DNA from: Verrucomicrobiia bacterium
GTDB taxonomy: Bacteria; Verrucomicrobiota; Verrucomicrobiia; JABWAM01
DNA length: 61,964 nt
Reading direction: 5' to 3'
NCBI GenBank assembly: GCA_028687435.1
Contig: JAQUAF010000032.1
Coordinates: 1-61,964 of the forward strand
In this document: piece after piece, positions 51,506-59,479 of the stretch
How positions within the stretch are numbered: the stretch's first letter is position 1
Layout: every line of letters starts with the position of its first letter
The notes under the pieces: generated by a model
What the model was told of the DNA's origin: nothing
The model's input: only the letters and a program-made list of their open reading frames with translations
Database searches by the model: none
Made by a program: the position numbers and the translations under genes

Positions 51506-51605
51506 CTCACGCGGCAATTCGAGGAGCGTGCGGCATGCTTGTTTGCTATCCGTTCTTTCATCTCTGTCAACCAGTTTGAATCAAAACTCGGACTGCCCCC
51601 TTTTG

Positions 51606-51643
51606 TTGATCTTCGGCGGAAATCTGCACATTTTGGGAAGCAA
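51606..51643. repeat. 38-bp segment shared with the transglutaminase-like gene
   Basis: This stretch matches 59288-59325 at 36 of 38 positions. On the minus strand it reads ASQNVQISAEDQ, against ASQDVQISAKDQ in the gene at 58169-59479. It may be a leftover of a second family member. Confidence 0.7.
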
Positions 51644-51686
51644 CGCTCGCGCGAAAAGTTTAATTTTTCATTTGATGAGTGAAACT

Positions 51687-52493
51687 CTACTTGTCCACAT
51701 TATATCTCCCCTCTCGCTCTGTAACCTTATATCCCAGCTTTCTCAGTGCATCGGCCGCGGCAATCCGCACCAAAAAGCCATAGTTCTTCCCGATGACGTC
51801 ACCCGACGCTTTGGGCGCATAATCATCTTTCAAAGCCTGTATTAGGGCGGTTGAAGCACGTTTATCGCGCACCCCCCCCAAACACCGAGCAGCATCTGAA
51901 CGCATGATTCCGCTCGGCGATATCCGCAAGCAATCGATCAATGTGACAAGCGATGACCGGTCTTCGCAGTTGCCAATGATGATTGCCAAATGATACCGGA
52001 ATGCATCGCCTTTCGCGTTGCGCATCCTCTCTAAAAGCAGGGTAATATATTGGTCTTTTTGTCGTGAACGTAACACAAAATCGCTCACAATCTGGCGAAA
52101 TTGTTTTTCAATCCGTTCGTCAGATGTCCCGATCGATCCTTGAACTGGCGGTGCCACAGTTTCGCGATTCACATCACACTCATGAGCTAAAGAACGAAGC
52201 ATAACATCTAACGATTTGGAAGAATCAATGGTTGCAAGCATGCGTTGCGCGTGAAGGCGAACGTACCAATTGTCCTCATTTTGCAGGGACTTCTTGATGA
52301 TTGCCAGGGCCTCGTCCGGTTTCTTGTCGGCAGCCGCATCGATCGAGGAAATTCCAATGTCAATGTGTTGCTGTAGTGACGACATTGTTTCCGCCTTGTC
52401 GATGTCGGTTGTGTTTGCAGAAAGGCATATATTTGCATGGAATAGGAAACAAATCGCCGCAACCGGTTGAAAGTGTAAAAAAAATGTTTTCAT
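51687..52493 (-). CDS. Secreted HEAT-repeat-like protein
   Basis: A 268-residue protein with a signal peptide (FFLHFQPVAAICFLFHANICLSA) and an all-helical body with HEAT-like periodicity, for example EALAIIKKSLQNEDNWYVRLHAQRMLATI, HLAIIIGNCEDRSSLVTLIDCL, SDAARCLGGVRDKRASTALIQAL and VRIAAADALRKLGYK. Such scaffolds mediate protein contacts; no enzymatic motif is seen. The ATG at 52493 opens the signal peptide. It belongs to a tail region with at least three proteins of this type. Confidence 0.75.
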   Translation of the reverse strand: MKTFFLHFQPVAAICFLFHANICLSANTTDIDKAETMSSLQQHIDIGISSIDAAADKKPDEALAIIKKSLQNEDNWYVRLHAQRMLATIDSSKSLDVMLRSLAHECDVNRETVAPPVQGSIGTSDERIEKQFRQIVSDFVLRSRQKDQYITLLLERMRNAKGDAFRYHLAIIIGNCEDRSSLVTLIDCLRISPSGIMRSDAARCLGGVRDKRASTALIQALKDDYAPKASGDVIGKNYGFLVRIAAADALRKLGYKVTEREGRYNVDK

Positions 52494-52681
52494 AGTATCA
52501 CAAAATAGGGATGTTAGAAATCCTTCGTCTTTAGACGAAGGGGGGGGTGCCCGACGGATGTCGCGGCGTTTGTGTTGAAAAAGCACCTAAACATAGGGTG
52601 TAGCGTTTCTATTTGGGAAGAGGGGGATCGAGTTCATTCGATAGGGCAGGGGTTAATCCTCGGCTTCCAGCCGAGGGTGGT
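52494..52681. repeat. Two small hairpins of a post-gene repeat family
   Basis: No gene is seen. CCTTCGTC-TTTA-GACGAAGG (52522-52541) and CCTCGGCT-TCC-AGCCGAGG (52658-52676) each follow an AATCC-type word. The second ends 5 bases before the stop of the metalloprotease-like gene. A third relative is at 57386-57406. They look like ends of IS200/IS605-type or related elements, but no transposase of that kind is present. Confidence 0.5.
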
Positions 52682-53422
52682 TTAATATTGGTGCCCGGGC
52701 ATGGACCAATCTTGTGCATTTGCAGAACCGGAGCCCCAGCTGCGTTCCACCTTATAGCAAAGTTCATCTTCGTCATCAATTCCATTGCCATTTGTATCCG
52801 GATTATTTGGATCTGTTTCACCATGATCCACAACTCCATTGCCATTCGCATCTTCGACGGCGTCAGGAATCCAATCTCCATCGCTATCTTTCATGCCGGT
52901 TCGAACCCAACTGTTCCAGTGGGTTTGGTGAAGAGCTTCGTGAATACATGTTTCCGCAAAGGTGTCAATCCCGTTATGTCCGGTTTCGGGGTTAGCGCCA
53001 ACTGCCATTGGGCCAATGTGAAAATGGTTGTTCCCTGCAATATAATATCCAAAATAGGGGGTGGACGGATCATACTCATGGCTGCCAGAGCTTGCCATTG
53101 TCTGACAATAGTAGTAGTACCAATCGGGAGCATTGGTGTGATGGTCGGGTGGGTGATTGCTTCCATATCTAGAAAAAAACACTTCATAAGGTTTTTCGCT
53201 CACCTTGCCGCTGTCAAAATATAATGAGCATTTCTTGCTTCCAAAGTCGGAATTGTTAGCAGGCAAGCCTGTGAATCTAACTGTTGCGATCAGGTTGTCG
53301 CCGCTGGGAGCCGATCTTCCCCCCGGATTTGCTGCATCCCATGCCTTTGTCGAATTGCCGATGCCATCAACTATAAAATACGCCCGATCTTTGATCTCAG
53401 GGCTCACCGCATAAAGTTTCAC
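52682..53422 (-). CDS. HExxH metalloprotease-like protein with calcium-binding repeats, probably 5' truncated
   Basis: A 246-residue protein with a zinc-protease-type motif CIHEALHQTHW at about residue 160. Type-3-thrombospondin/dockerin-like Asp-rich loops follow (DSDGDWIPDAVEDANGNGVVD, DPNNPDTNGNGIDDEDE), which usually bind calcium outside the cell. There is no signal peptide. The apparent GTG start lies inside an inverted duplication (53402-53452), so the natural N-terminus has probably been lost or moved. If functional, it would be a secreted protease or adhesin fragment. Confidence 0.6.
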   Translation of the reverse strand: MKLYAVSPEIKDRAYFIVDGIGNSTKAWDAANPGGRSAPSGDNLIATVRFTGLPANNSDFGSKKCSLYFDSGKVSEKPYEVFFSRYGSNHPPDHHTNAPDWYYYYCQTMASSGSHEYDPSTPYFGYYIAGNNHFHIGPMAVGANPETGHNGIDTFAETCIHEALHQTHWNSWVRTGMKDSDGDWIPDAVEDANGNGVVDHGETDPNNPDTNGNGIDDEDELCYKVERSWGSGSANAQDWSMPGHQY

Positions 53423-53452
53423 CTAAAAAGTAAACTTTATTTTGCGGTGAGC
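53402..53452. repeat. Inverted duplication at the 5' end of the metalloprotease-like gene
   Basis: GCTCACCGCATAAAGTTT (53402-53419) pairs with AAACTTTATTTTGCGGTGAGC (53432-53452), with a 3-base bulge. The left arm is coding sequence of the gene. The following 53453-53524 holds nothing recognisable. Confidence 0.75.
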
Positions 53453-53524
53453 TCTAAGCGCCATTCCGGACCCCTTTTCTGATCTGCGGTTGGAATGCGT
53501 TTGAATCATCTTAAAATCTGGATA

Positions 53525-54133
53525 TTATTTCCTTTTTTCGACATCCATTGTTTTAGATGGCGGCGATGGTGTAATATCTATGGTGACACTGTTTGATATG
53601 AGTTCCATATCATTCATTTTTTTGGATGGTCGTTCGCCTGTGTAACCGAGTATGACATGCGGACAGCTGAATTCGATCCGAATTTTGGTTGGACTGTTTT
53701 GATTGAATGCGTCCGGGCATATTTTATCCAAATCGATCACAGTCCGATGCGAATCCTTTGATTTGATGGATAATAGCCTGGTGGAATCACTGGCAATGCG
53801 TTCACTTGACTCATGCGGTGATCTGCCAGAGCCACTCACCGCTCCGCTAATAGATTGTTTTTTGCTGTCCCACTGAATAATATGCATCTGAATATTGGGG
53901 ATGGCATTATCGATAACCTGCTTGTCAACATCAATTCCTCTCTCGGAATTATTTTCCAAGCGCAGTTCGACTAAGTGGCTGTCTGTCTTGGGCAAAACTT
54001 TTAAGACCAGCTTGAGTCCAAATGTTGCATCACTAGATTGTGAAGGAGAATTGTTATTAGCGTCAACAAAATTACAAGTTAAGAGCGCAACAAGGCAGAA
54101 AAAAAAGCTAATTTTGAGGTTGTGTGTTTTCAT
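53525..54133 (-). CDS. Secreted protein of unknown function
   Basis: A 202-residue protein with a signal peptide (ISFFFCLVALLTCNFVDA). The mature part is beta-rich with lines such as LKLVLKVLPKTDSHLVELRLENNSERG and TKIRIEFSCPHVILGYTGE, suggesting an immunoglobulin-like sandwich. No family is recognised. AAAGGA about 7 bases before the ATG is a good ribosome-binding site. It follows the 45-residue open frame and the DUF1573 gene on the same strand, so the three probably form one operon. Confidence 0.7.
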   Translation of the reverse strand: MKTHNLKISFFFCLVALLTCNFVDANNNSPSQSSDATFGLKLVLKVLPKTDSHLVELRLENNSERGIDVDKQVIDNAIPNIQMHIIQWDSKKQSISGAVSGSGRSPHESSERIASDSTRLLSIKSKDSHRTVIDLDKICPDAFNQNSPTKIRIEFSCPHVILGYTGERPSKKMNDMELISNSVTIDITPSPPSKTMDVEKRK

Positions 54134-54155
54134 TTAAATTCCTTTCATTTAAAAA

Positions 54156-54293
54156 TCAGTTAATACTGGTATCAAGGACCGCCCCTTGAGTTTCCCCGTG
54201 TTTGGTTTCCGCATCATATTGATCCCCCAACTTATCGAGTGCGCCAAGCGCTTCGTCTTTAATCTTGGACGCTTCGGATTTGAGCTTTTGCAT
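54156..54293 (-). CDS. Small 45-residue protein coupled to the DUF1573 gene
   Basis: The ATG lies 1 base after the TGA of the DUF1573 gene (TGAGATG). The product begins MQKLKSEASKIKDEALGALD and continues KLGDQYDAETKHGETQ, a charged amphipathic helix. The frame fills most of the gap before the next gene, which starts 22 bases after its stop. Coding status rests on position and composition only. Confidence 0.45.
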   Translation of the reverse strand: MQKLKSEASKIKDEALGALDKLGDQYDAETKHGETQGAVLDTSIN

Positions 54294-54294
54294 C

Positions 54295-55023
54295 TCAGCG
54301 CGGTTTGGCGGGAAATTGTTCGCTCAAACCCGCCGGCAACGTCAATTTGCCCACAATGGTTTCCACGGAATAAACGCGCGGTCTTCCGCCGGGATCGCTT
54401 GTTTCCATCCGGATGATTTCCCTCACCGGTTTTGCCGTGCCGGTGGGGGTGACGACCACGGTGTATTCTTTTCCCTCAACGCGTGTTTGCAGCTTGGGAA
54501 CAAAACGTGCGCCATCGCTGCTCACCTTGGTGATTTGAATGGGGGCGGCGGTTTCTGCCTTCAACCGGATTGTTTTCGCCGTGGCCGCTTCCCCCACCGA
54601 CCAAAACAAGGATGGCGGGTCAATGGTGAGAGGCGAGGGAATGAACGCTCGCAGTTGGAGCACGGAAACCGGATTCTGCGCGTCATCCGTGGAAACCGCG
54701 ATTTGGTGTTCTTGCCGGCCAAGCCTCCGGCCAAACTCAAACTGGGCGGTCAGCGTCCCTTTTTCCCCCGGTTGATAGGTTTTCTTGTCCACCAGCACCG
54801 TCACGCATTTGCAGTTTGATTTGATGGCATTGATGGTGACCGGCCGTTTGCCCTCATTGCGAAAATGATATTCCGCGATCATCCCGTGATCCTGAATGGT
54901 CGGGCGGAGTTCGATCTGTTTGGATTTCCATTTGATTTCGGAGCGCAACCCGGCAAGAGAGGTCAACGCCAGGAAAATCGCAGTCATGCGCGTGAAACGT
55001 CGTAAAACTATGCGGGTTAACAT
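54295..55023 (-). CDS. Secreted DUF1573-domain protein
   Basis: A 242-residue protein with a signal peptide (MTAIFLALTSLAGLRSE after a basic N-region). A DUF1573/ASPM-SPD-2-Hydin-like Ig domain contains AEYHFRNEGKRPVTINAIKSNCKCV, the characteristic Cys-x-Cys line, and KGTLTAQFEFGRRLGRQEHQI. A second beta domain follows. Such proteins are widespread and secreted in PVC and Bacteroidetes bacteria, with no defined biochemical role. A start at 54987 is also possible. It diverges from the ankyrin gene with 83 bases between them. Confidence 0.8.
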   Translation of the reverse strand: MLTRIVLRRFTRMTAIFLALTSLAGLRSEIKWKSKQIELRPTIQDHGMIAEYHFRNEGKRPVTINAIKSNCKCVTVLVDKKTYQPGEKGTLTAQFEFGRRLGRQEHQIAVSTDDAQNPVSVLQLRAFIPSPLTIDPPSLFWSVGEAATAKTIRLKAETAAPIQITKVSSDGARFVPKLQTRVEGKEYTVVVTPTGTAKPVREIIRMETSDPGGRPRVYSVETIVGKLTLPAGLSEQFPAKPR

Positions 55024-55106
55024 GGCGCGATTCTATGCGGAGAAGTCTTTTGCTTCAATCCCTTTTCCCATTGTCTGGCGCGATAAAATCTGTAGAATGC
55101 GGCGCA

Positions 55107-56630
55107 ATGAAAGCGCTCTGTCTTCCGCTCTTTTCTGGCGTCTTTATTCTGGCGGTGTTCCTGTCCGCTGAAACCTCCTTCAAGCCTGTCGTTCCGGACC
55201 CGTTATTCATCCAGGCGGCAAAGGTTGGCAGCTTCAGTCAAATCAAAGCCATGTTGGACAAAGGCGTTCCCGTGAATACCGAGGATCAAAGCGGCAAAAC
55301 GGCGTTGATCTGGGCTGCCACCCGGGGGCATCTTGGGGTGGTTCAGCTTCTTGTCGAAAGGGGGGCTGATGTGAATCAAAGCGACCGAAACGGTTGGACG
55401 GCCCTCATGGCCGCCACATGTCTGAAGCAAACAACAGCCATTGCCGAACTTCTGATCGCCAAAGGGGCGAAGGTTGACGCCAAAACCGCGCAGGGACGAA
55501 CCGCCTTGATGGATGCCTGCTGGGACCATCCCGGAGCCGCAAAATTGCTTCTCAAACATGGGGCATCTGTCACGGATCAGGATTCCTTTGGCAGAAACGC
55601 GCTGGATCATGCGCTTATTTACGCCAAAGTCTCAGGGAAAACAGAGATTGCGGATTTGATTGCCAACGCCGGGGGCAAACCCTCGCCGGCTTCGGCAGCC
55701 TCCTCTCCGGCGGTTGAGACAAATCAGACGCTTGCCACTTGGGCCACACTTGGGCATCTGGCCAAAGTTCAGGAAATGGTTGCCAACGGCTCTCCGGTTG
55801 ACCAGCCCAATGAGCGGGGAAAAACGCCGTTGATGTGGGCTGCCGATCGCGACCGGCTCGACGTCGCCAAATTTTTGATTGCCCATAAAGCCAATGTGAA
55901 CGCAACCAATGACGAAGGATGGACTCCGCTGATGAGCGCCGCTGTGGGAAGCTCAACCAACCTGATGGAAATTCTGATTGCCAAGGGCGCCAACGTCAAC
56001 GCCAGGCACGATTGCGGCTGGACCCCGCTGATTCTCTCCGCCATGTCCGGACGGACTGCCAACACCATCTGTCTTCTTCGTCATGGAGCGGATGCCTGCG
56101 TCACCAACCGCCTTGGCAAAGGGGCGCTGGATTATGCCTTGGAACACCGTCAGACCGATCTTGCGGCCATGCTCAGGAAAGCCGGGGCCACCCCCGCCCC
56201 GCCTTTGCCGTCGGAACAGCCCGACACCGATCAGTCGCTGGTTGCTTGGGCCAAGATTGGCCATGTAAAGAAGATCGAAGCCATGCTCGCGCAGGGCGCC
56301 AATGTGGATGAGCCGGACAAAGGCGGCAAAACCCCGCTCATGTGGGCTGCGGAACGGGGGCGGCTGGAGGCGGTCAAGGTTCTCCTCAAGCATGGCGCCA
56401 AGGTAAATGCAACCACCGAACAGGGCTGGACAGCGCTCATGGGTGCTGCCATTACCGGCCATGTCGCCGAGACGGAATACTTGATTGGAAAAGGAGCCAA
56501 TGTCAATGCTCAGACCACTGAATATAATACCCCTTTGCTTCTAGCCAATCGTTTTGGCAGGAAGCAAATTACGAAAATCTTGCTTGAGAATGGTGCCAAA
56601 TGGGACGTTGTATTAAAGGATCGAAAATAG
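55107..56630 (+). CDS. Secreted ankyrin-repeat protein
   Basis: A 507-residue protein with a signal peptide (ALCLPLFSGVFILAVFLSA) and about eleven ankyrin repeats in three groups. Typical units are DQSGKTALIWAATRGHLGVVQLLVERGADVN, split by spacers holding QTLATWATLGHLAKVQEM and QSLVAWAKIGHVKKIEAM. The three groups look like successive copies of a four-repeat block, so the gene grew by internal duplication. It probably binds other proteins in the periplasm or envelope. The ATG at 55107 opens the signal peptide. Confidence 0.85.
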   Translation: MKALCLPLFSGVFILAVFLSAETSFKPVVPDPLFIQAAKVGSFSQIKAMLDKGVPVNTEDQSGKTALIWAATRGHLGVVQLLVERGADVNQSDRNGWTALMAATCLKQTTAIAELLIAKGAKVDAKTAQGRTALMDACWDHPGAAKLLLKHGASVTDQDSFGRNALDHALIYAKVSGKTEIADLIANAGGKPSPASAASSPAVETNQTLATWATLGHLAKVQEMVANGSPVDQPNERGKTPLMWAADRDRLDVAKFLIAHKANVNATNDEGWTPLMSAAVGSSTNLMEILIAKGANVNARHDCGWTPLILSAMSGRTANTICLLRHGADACVTNRLGKGALDYALEHRQTDLAAMLRKAGATPAPPLPSEQPDTDQSLVAWAKIGHVKKIEAMLAQGANVDEPDKGGKTPLMWAAERGRLEAVKVLLKHGAKVNATTEQGWTALMGAAITGHVAETEYLIGKGANVNAQTTEYNTPLLLANRFGRKQITKILLENGAKWDVVLKDRK

Positions 56631-56747
56631 GATTTTCAAGTGATCTGTTTGCATCAACCAAGCAAATGAGGGCCATCCAGCGCGCTGTCTGGTCGCCGTC
56701 TGCTGTCTCGCGAATTGGTAAACACAAGCTTGCTTGGCAACGCCTGT

Positions 56748-57344
56748 TCATCTTGTATTATTTTTTGGGCTATATTTTTCGGAGATAATCGTATCATCGT
56801 CATTAATGCGAAGATCGGAAATAATTTCTTTGCCTTGCAATACTTGAAATACATTGAGCCGTCCAGATGGATAAAACTCAAGCCAAGCATCTATTGCTCC
56901 TATTGTAAGTGATAGCACTTTTCCGGTTTTGTCAAAATGTATTTGATATCTCTTATTCTTAATTTCATCACGGCAAGCGCTGTCTTTAAAAACGGCTTTA
57001 TCTGCCATTTCAATAGGGCCATTCTCAGAAAACAATCTAATGTTAAGAATTGCAAACTCGCCATTTGCATTTGAAATTATTACCATAAGCTTGGGATTTG
57101 TTTTTTCCCGCTTCAGCCAATTTTCCCTGGCAAGAGCCTTAACTTCTTTGTCGATCTCACGCATCCTCGCCAGGGATTTTTTAAGCAATCCTGCGATCTC
57201 CGGTGTTTTAATCCTCATCTGGTCAACGGCTTCTTCATTTTGCGTGTGTGTTGAAGGTTTTTCTCCTGCATATTGGCTTGAAGTCAGGCATATAATGAAG
57301 GAAAAATAAAAAAACGCGCAATTTGGAAAATTTATTTTTTTCAT
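56748..57344 (-). CDS. Secreted protein of unknown function
   Basis: A 198-residue protein with a signal peptide (NCAFFYFSFIICLTSSQYA). A charged helical segment (PEIAGLLKKSLARMREIDKEVKALARENWLKRE) is followed by a region with repeated short strands (YQIHFDKTGKVLSLTIGAIDAWLEFYPSGRLNVFQVLQG) that recalls MORN/toxin-antitoxin-like strand repeats of the 'Y-x-x-G' type. No family can be assigned. Codon use is more AT-rich than in the core genes. Confidence 0.65.
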   Translation of the reverse strand: MKKINFPNCAFFYFSFIICLTSSQYAGEKPSTHTQNEEAVDQMRIKTPEIAGLLKKSLARMREIDKEVKALARENWLKREKTNPKLMVIISNANGEFAILNIRLFSENGPIEMADKAVFKDSACRDEIKNKRYQIHFDKTGKVLSLTIGAIDAWLEFYPSGRLNVFQVLQGKEIISDLRINDDDTIISEKYSPKNNTR

Positions 57345-57385
57345 GGTAATAAAAATTTAATGTTCCCCTCGAGGATGTTGAAAAT

Positions 57386-57406
57386 CCCTCGCCTTCAGGC
57401 GAAGGG
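57386..57406. repeat. Small hairpin of the post-gene repeat family
   Basis: CCCTCGCCT and AGGCGAAGGG form a stem after an AAAAT word, 6 bases before the stop codon of the 74-residue frame. The layout matches that at 52658-52681. Confidence 0.55.
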
Positions 57407-57411
57407 TTGGT

Positions 57412-57636
57412 TTAGTTTAGACTATTCAAATAATCTGAAAGCAACCATGGGTAATCATGCGAAAGATTTATGGTTATTCCACAAATAGCTGCGGAAGCCC
57501 TGGTCTCGCTGACGCAATTGTGTGATGTAACATTGTATGTTCCGGGTGATGAGCTGAGATTTATAGAGTACTGGGCTCCGCTCTTAAGTTGCGCAAGGGT
57601 GACAACCCAAGTGTGTTGTCCGGTCGCTTGAAACAA
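57412..57636 (-). CDS. Short frame resembling the C-terminus of a cysteine-peptidase-like domain
   Basis: A 74-residue open frame containing GTYNVTSHNCVSETRAS. A 'Y-N-x-x-x-H-N-C' motif followed by a helix and a Gly-Ile turn resembles the active-site Cys region of NlpC/LRAT-like peptidase domains. The N-terminal part of such a domain is absent and the frame overlaps the upstream gene by 76 bases. It may be a fragment or a separate small protein. Confidence 0.4.
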   Translation of the reverse strand: MFQATGQHTWVVTLAQLKSGAQYSINLSSSPGTYNVTSHNCVSETRASAAICGITINLSHDYPWLLSDYLNSLN

Positions 57637-58145
57637 TAGGTATTTCCGTCCAAATCTTGAAATTTCAAGACCTCGCCAAAAATCAACGGAATACGATTAT
57701 CGAGATCGATTCCAACCTCTTTAAGGATGATCATGCCTCGTTTTTTATCCATGTGATCTAGAATCAAAACAATCGGCTTTTTCCCAGGGGTGTTGTCATT
57801 AGATCCCTTGTGTATAACGCGAAATTTCTCTTCCGCTTCAATAATTTCGCTTTGTCCCTTTTTTTGAATTTTATATTTTATCGAACCATCATTTTTGAAA
57901 GCAATGGACAACCATTTAAAAGGAGCAGAATGACAACTTAAAAATTCAATTCCCTCCCACTCGCCAATGCAGGCTTTTTCAATCCGTAGCGACTCTTTGC
58001 TGGGATTGGCGATATCCAACTGACTCTGCTTTGCCGCTGCAGAGTCTGAATCAACTCGTTTTGGGATTATTTTGTCACCTTTTATGATTCCAAAAATGAA
58101 AGAAGTGCAAATTAGGAATATAAAATTTAAACAACTTATGTTCAT
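57561..58145 (-). CDS. Secreted protein of unknown function
   Basis: A 194-residue protein with a signal peptide (MNISCLNFIFLICTSFIFGIIKG). The mature part starts with a helical Ser/Lys-rich stretch. A single beta domain follows (GEWEGIEFLSCHSAPFKWLSIAFKNDGSIKYKIQ, LILDHMDKKRGMIILKEVG, LKFQDLDGNTYCFKR) that looks like a small lipocalin- or calycin-like barrel, though this is not provable. AAAGG lies about 10 bases before the ATG. It is in an AT-rich gene block distinct from the core genes. Confidence 0.65.
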   Translation of the reverse strand: MNISCLNFIFLICTSFIFGIIKGDKIIPKRVDSDSAAAKQSQLDIANPSKESLRIEKACIGEWEGIEFLSCHSAPFKWLSIAFKNDGSIKYKIQKKGQSEIIEAEEKFRVIHKGSNDNTPGKKPIVLILDHMDKKRGMIILKEVGIDLDNRIPLIFGEVLKFQDLDGNTYCFKRPDNTLGLSPLRNLRAEPSTL

Positions 58146-58168
58146 ATAAGTAGCCTTTTTGATTTATT

Positions 58169-59479
58169 TTATCGATCAGGGCCTCTCCAATCATACAAGG
58201 TAGGATTAGGTTCATAAATGCAATGTGTTGGATAAATTTCGCAGCCAACAGATTGTCCGGCATTATTCATTACCCATGTAGCAGCAAAGGGAGTGGCATT
58301 TGTGCACCGAAGATAACGCGTAAACAAGGTGTCCTCATAATCCCCCCATGAACCAGCTATGAATGAGGCCGCGCTGGGATCCACTTGCAGCCCTCCACAT
58401 TCAGCCCATTGATGCCACGACCACTCGCGAACACCGAAACTCCCTCCAGCAGGGGTAAATGCTTTTGTCCTCTGATAACACATATCATCCAATGCTCCAC
58501 TGCTAGGCGATCCAAGACTTGCCCAACAATGTTGACGCGCTGGAATCCCAAGGAGAGTCATTATCCGGACGAAATCACTCGATAGTCTGTTGCAATCATA
58601 ATTCCATGTATAATGTGCTGCAAATCCGTTATTTAAAATATCATTAATTGCGGCATTTGCTGTGCGTGTGCCTGAAGCCCAATTGCATGCATAATCTAAA
58701 ATCATTGTCCACACATTATTCGTATTCCCCACGGCGTTACTCCAAGGCGCCGCCGGCGTGTCGAGGATCGTGTACACGGTGTAAGGCCCCGAAACGTTCA
58801 TATTGACGTTGGTTGTGACGGTTGTGTTGAACCCCCGCATCTGCCATTGCCATTGGCCGCCGGTCATTTTCAGCACGCAGTTGGTTGCGGTTCCTGCGGA
58901 CGAGAACATCGTCCAGTTGGTTCCACCGTCCGACTCGCCGCCGCCGGTTGGGAACGACACGGTGGAGTAGCAATTCGTGCCCAAGCACAGGGAACCGGAC
59001 GAACCCGCCGCGACAGGCGACATCGTGGCCCGGTAAATGGCATTGGTCAGCCCGGACGGTTGAACGGCAAAGCGGGCCTTGAAGGAAAAAATCCGGTTTG
59101 CGGGGTAGCACACCGGTATTGTCGAGCCGCCCGCCGCCGTCCATTCGCCATTGGTAAGATTATAAGCCGTGGAATAATCCTGCCGGAGATGGATGGCGGG
59201 GGCGCCCGCGCCATAATCAAAATTGATATGGGTCACTTTTACTCCCGCCACGCTGAAATCCTTGCTCCCTTTGCATGAGGATTCGTTTTGATCTTTGGCG
59301 GAAATCTGCACATCTTGGGAAGCAAATTTCCCAACAACCTTTATTGATAAATCACCACACCAGCGAAATTGGCCTTGGAAGTCCGCGTGATCGAAAAACG
59401 AGCGGGGAACTCCCCGGGACAATCCGCAACTCCAACCCGGTTGGACGGAAACCGGCAGGCATGCCGCCGCAGTATTCAT
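58169..59479 (-). CDS. Transglutaminase-like (papain-fold) protein
   Basis: A 436-residue protein. The C-terminal half holds a transglutaminase-like core with Cys in NYDCNRLSSDFVRIMTLLGIPARQHCW, His in WSWHQWAECG and Asp in LQVDPSA, the Cys-His-Asp triad order of the superfamily. The N-terminal half is beta-rich and Gly/Ser/Asn-rich (NVNMNVSGPYTVYTILDTPAAP). No signal peptide is visible at the ATG, which overlaps the previous stop as ATGA. The first 60 residues may derive from repeat DNA, so the native start is uncertain. It could crosslink or cleave protein or glycan-peptide substrates. Confidence 0.7.
   Translation of the reverse strand: MNTAAACLPVSVQPGWSCGLSRGVPRSFFDHADFQGQFRWCGDLSIKVVGKFASQDVQISAKDQNESSCKGSKDFSVAGVKVTHINFDYGAGAPAIHLRQDYSTAYNLTNGEWTAAGGSTIPVCYPANRIFSFKARFAVQPSGLTNAIYRATMSPVAAGSSGSLCLGTNCYSTVSFPTGGGESDGGTNWTMFSSAGTATNCVLKMTGGQWQWQMRGFNTTVTTNVNMNVSGPYTVYTILDTPAAPWSNAVGNTNNVWTMILDYACNWASGTRTANAAINDILNNGFAAHYTWNYDCNRLSSDFVRIMTLLGIPARQHCWASLGSPSSGALDDMCYQRTKAFTPAGGSFGVREWSWHQWAECGGLQVDPSAASFIAGSWGDYEDTLFTRYLRCTNATPFAATWVMNNAGQSVGCEIYPTHCIYEPNPTLYDWRGPDR
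59288..59325. repeat. 38-bp segment shared with 51606-51643
   Basis: It lies inside the transglutaminase-like gene and encodes ASQDVQISAKDQ. It matches the intergenic copy at 36 of 38 positions. Confidence 0.7.
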
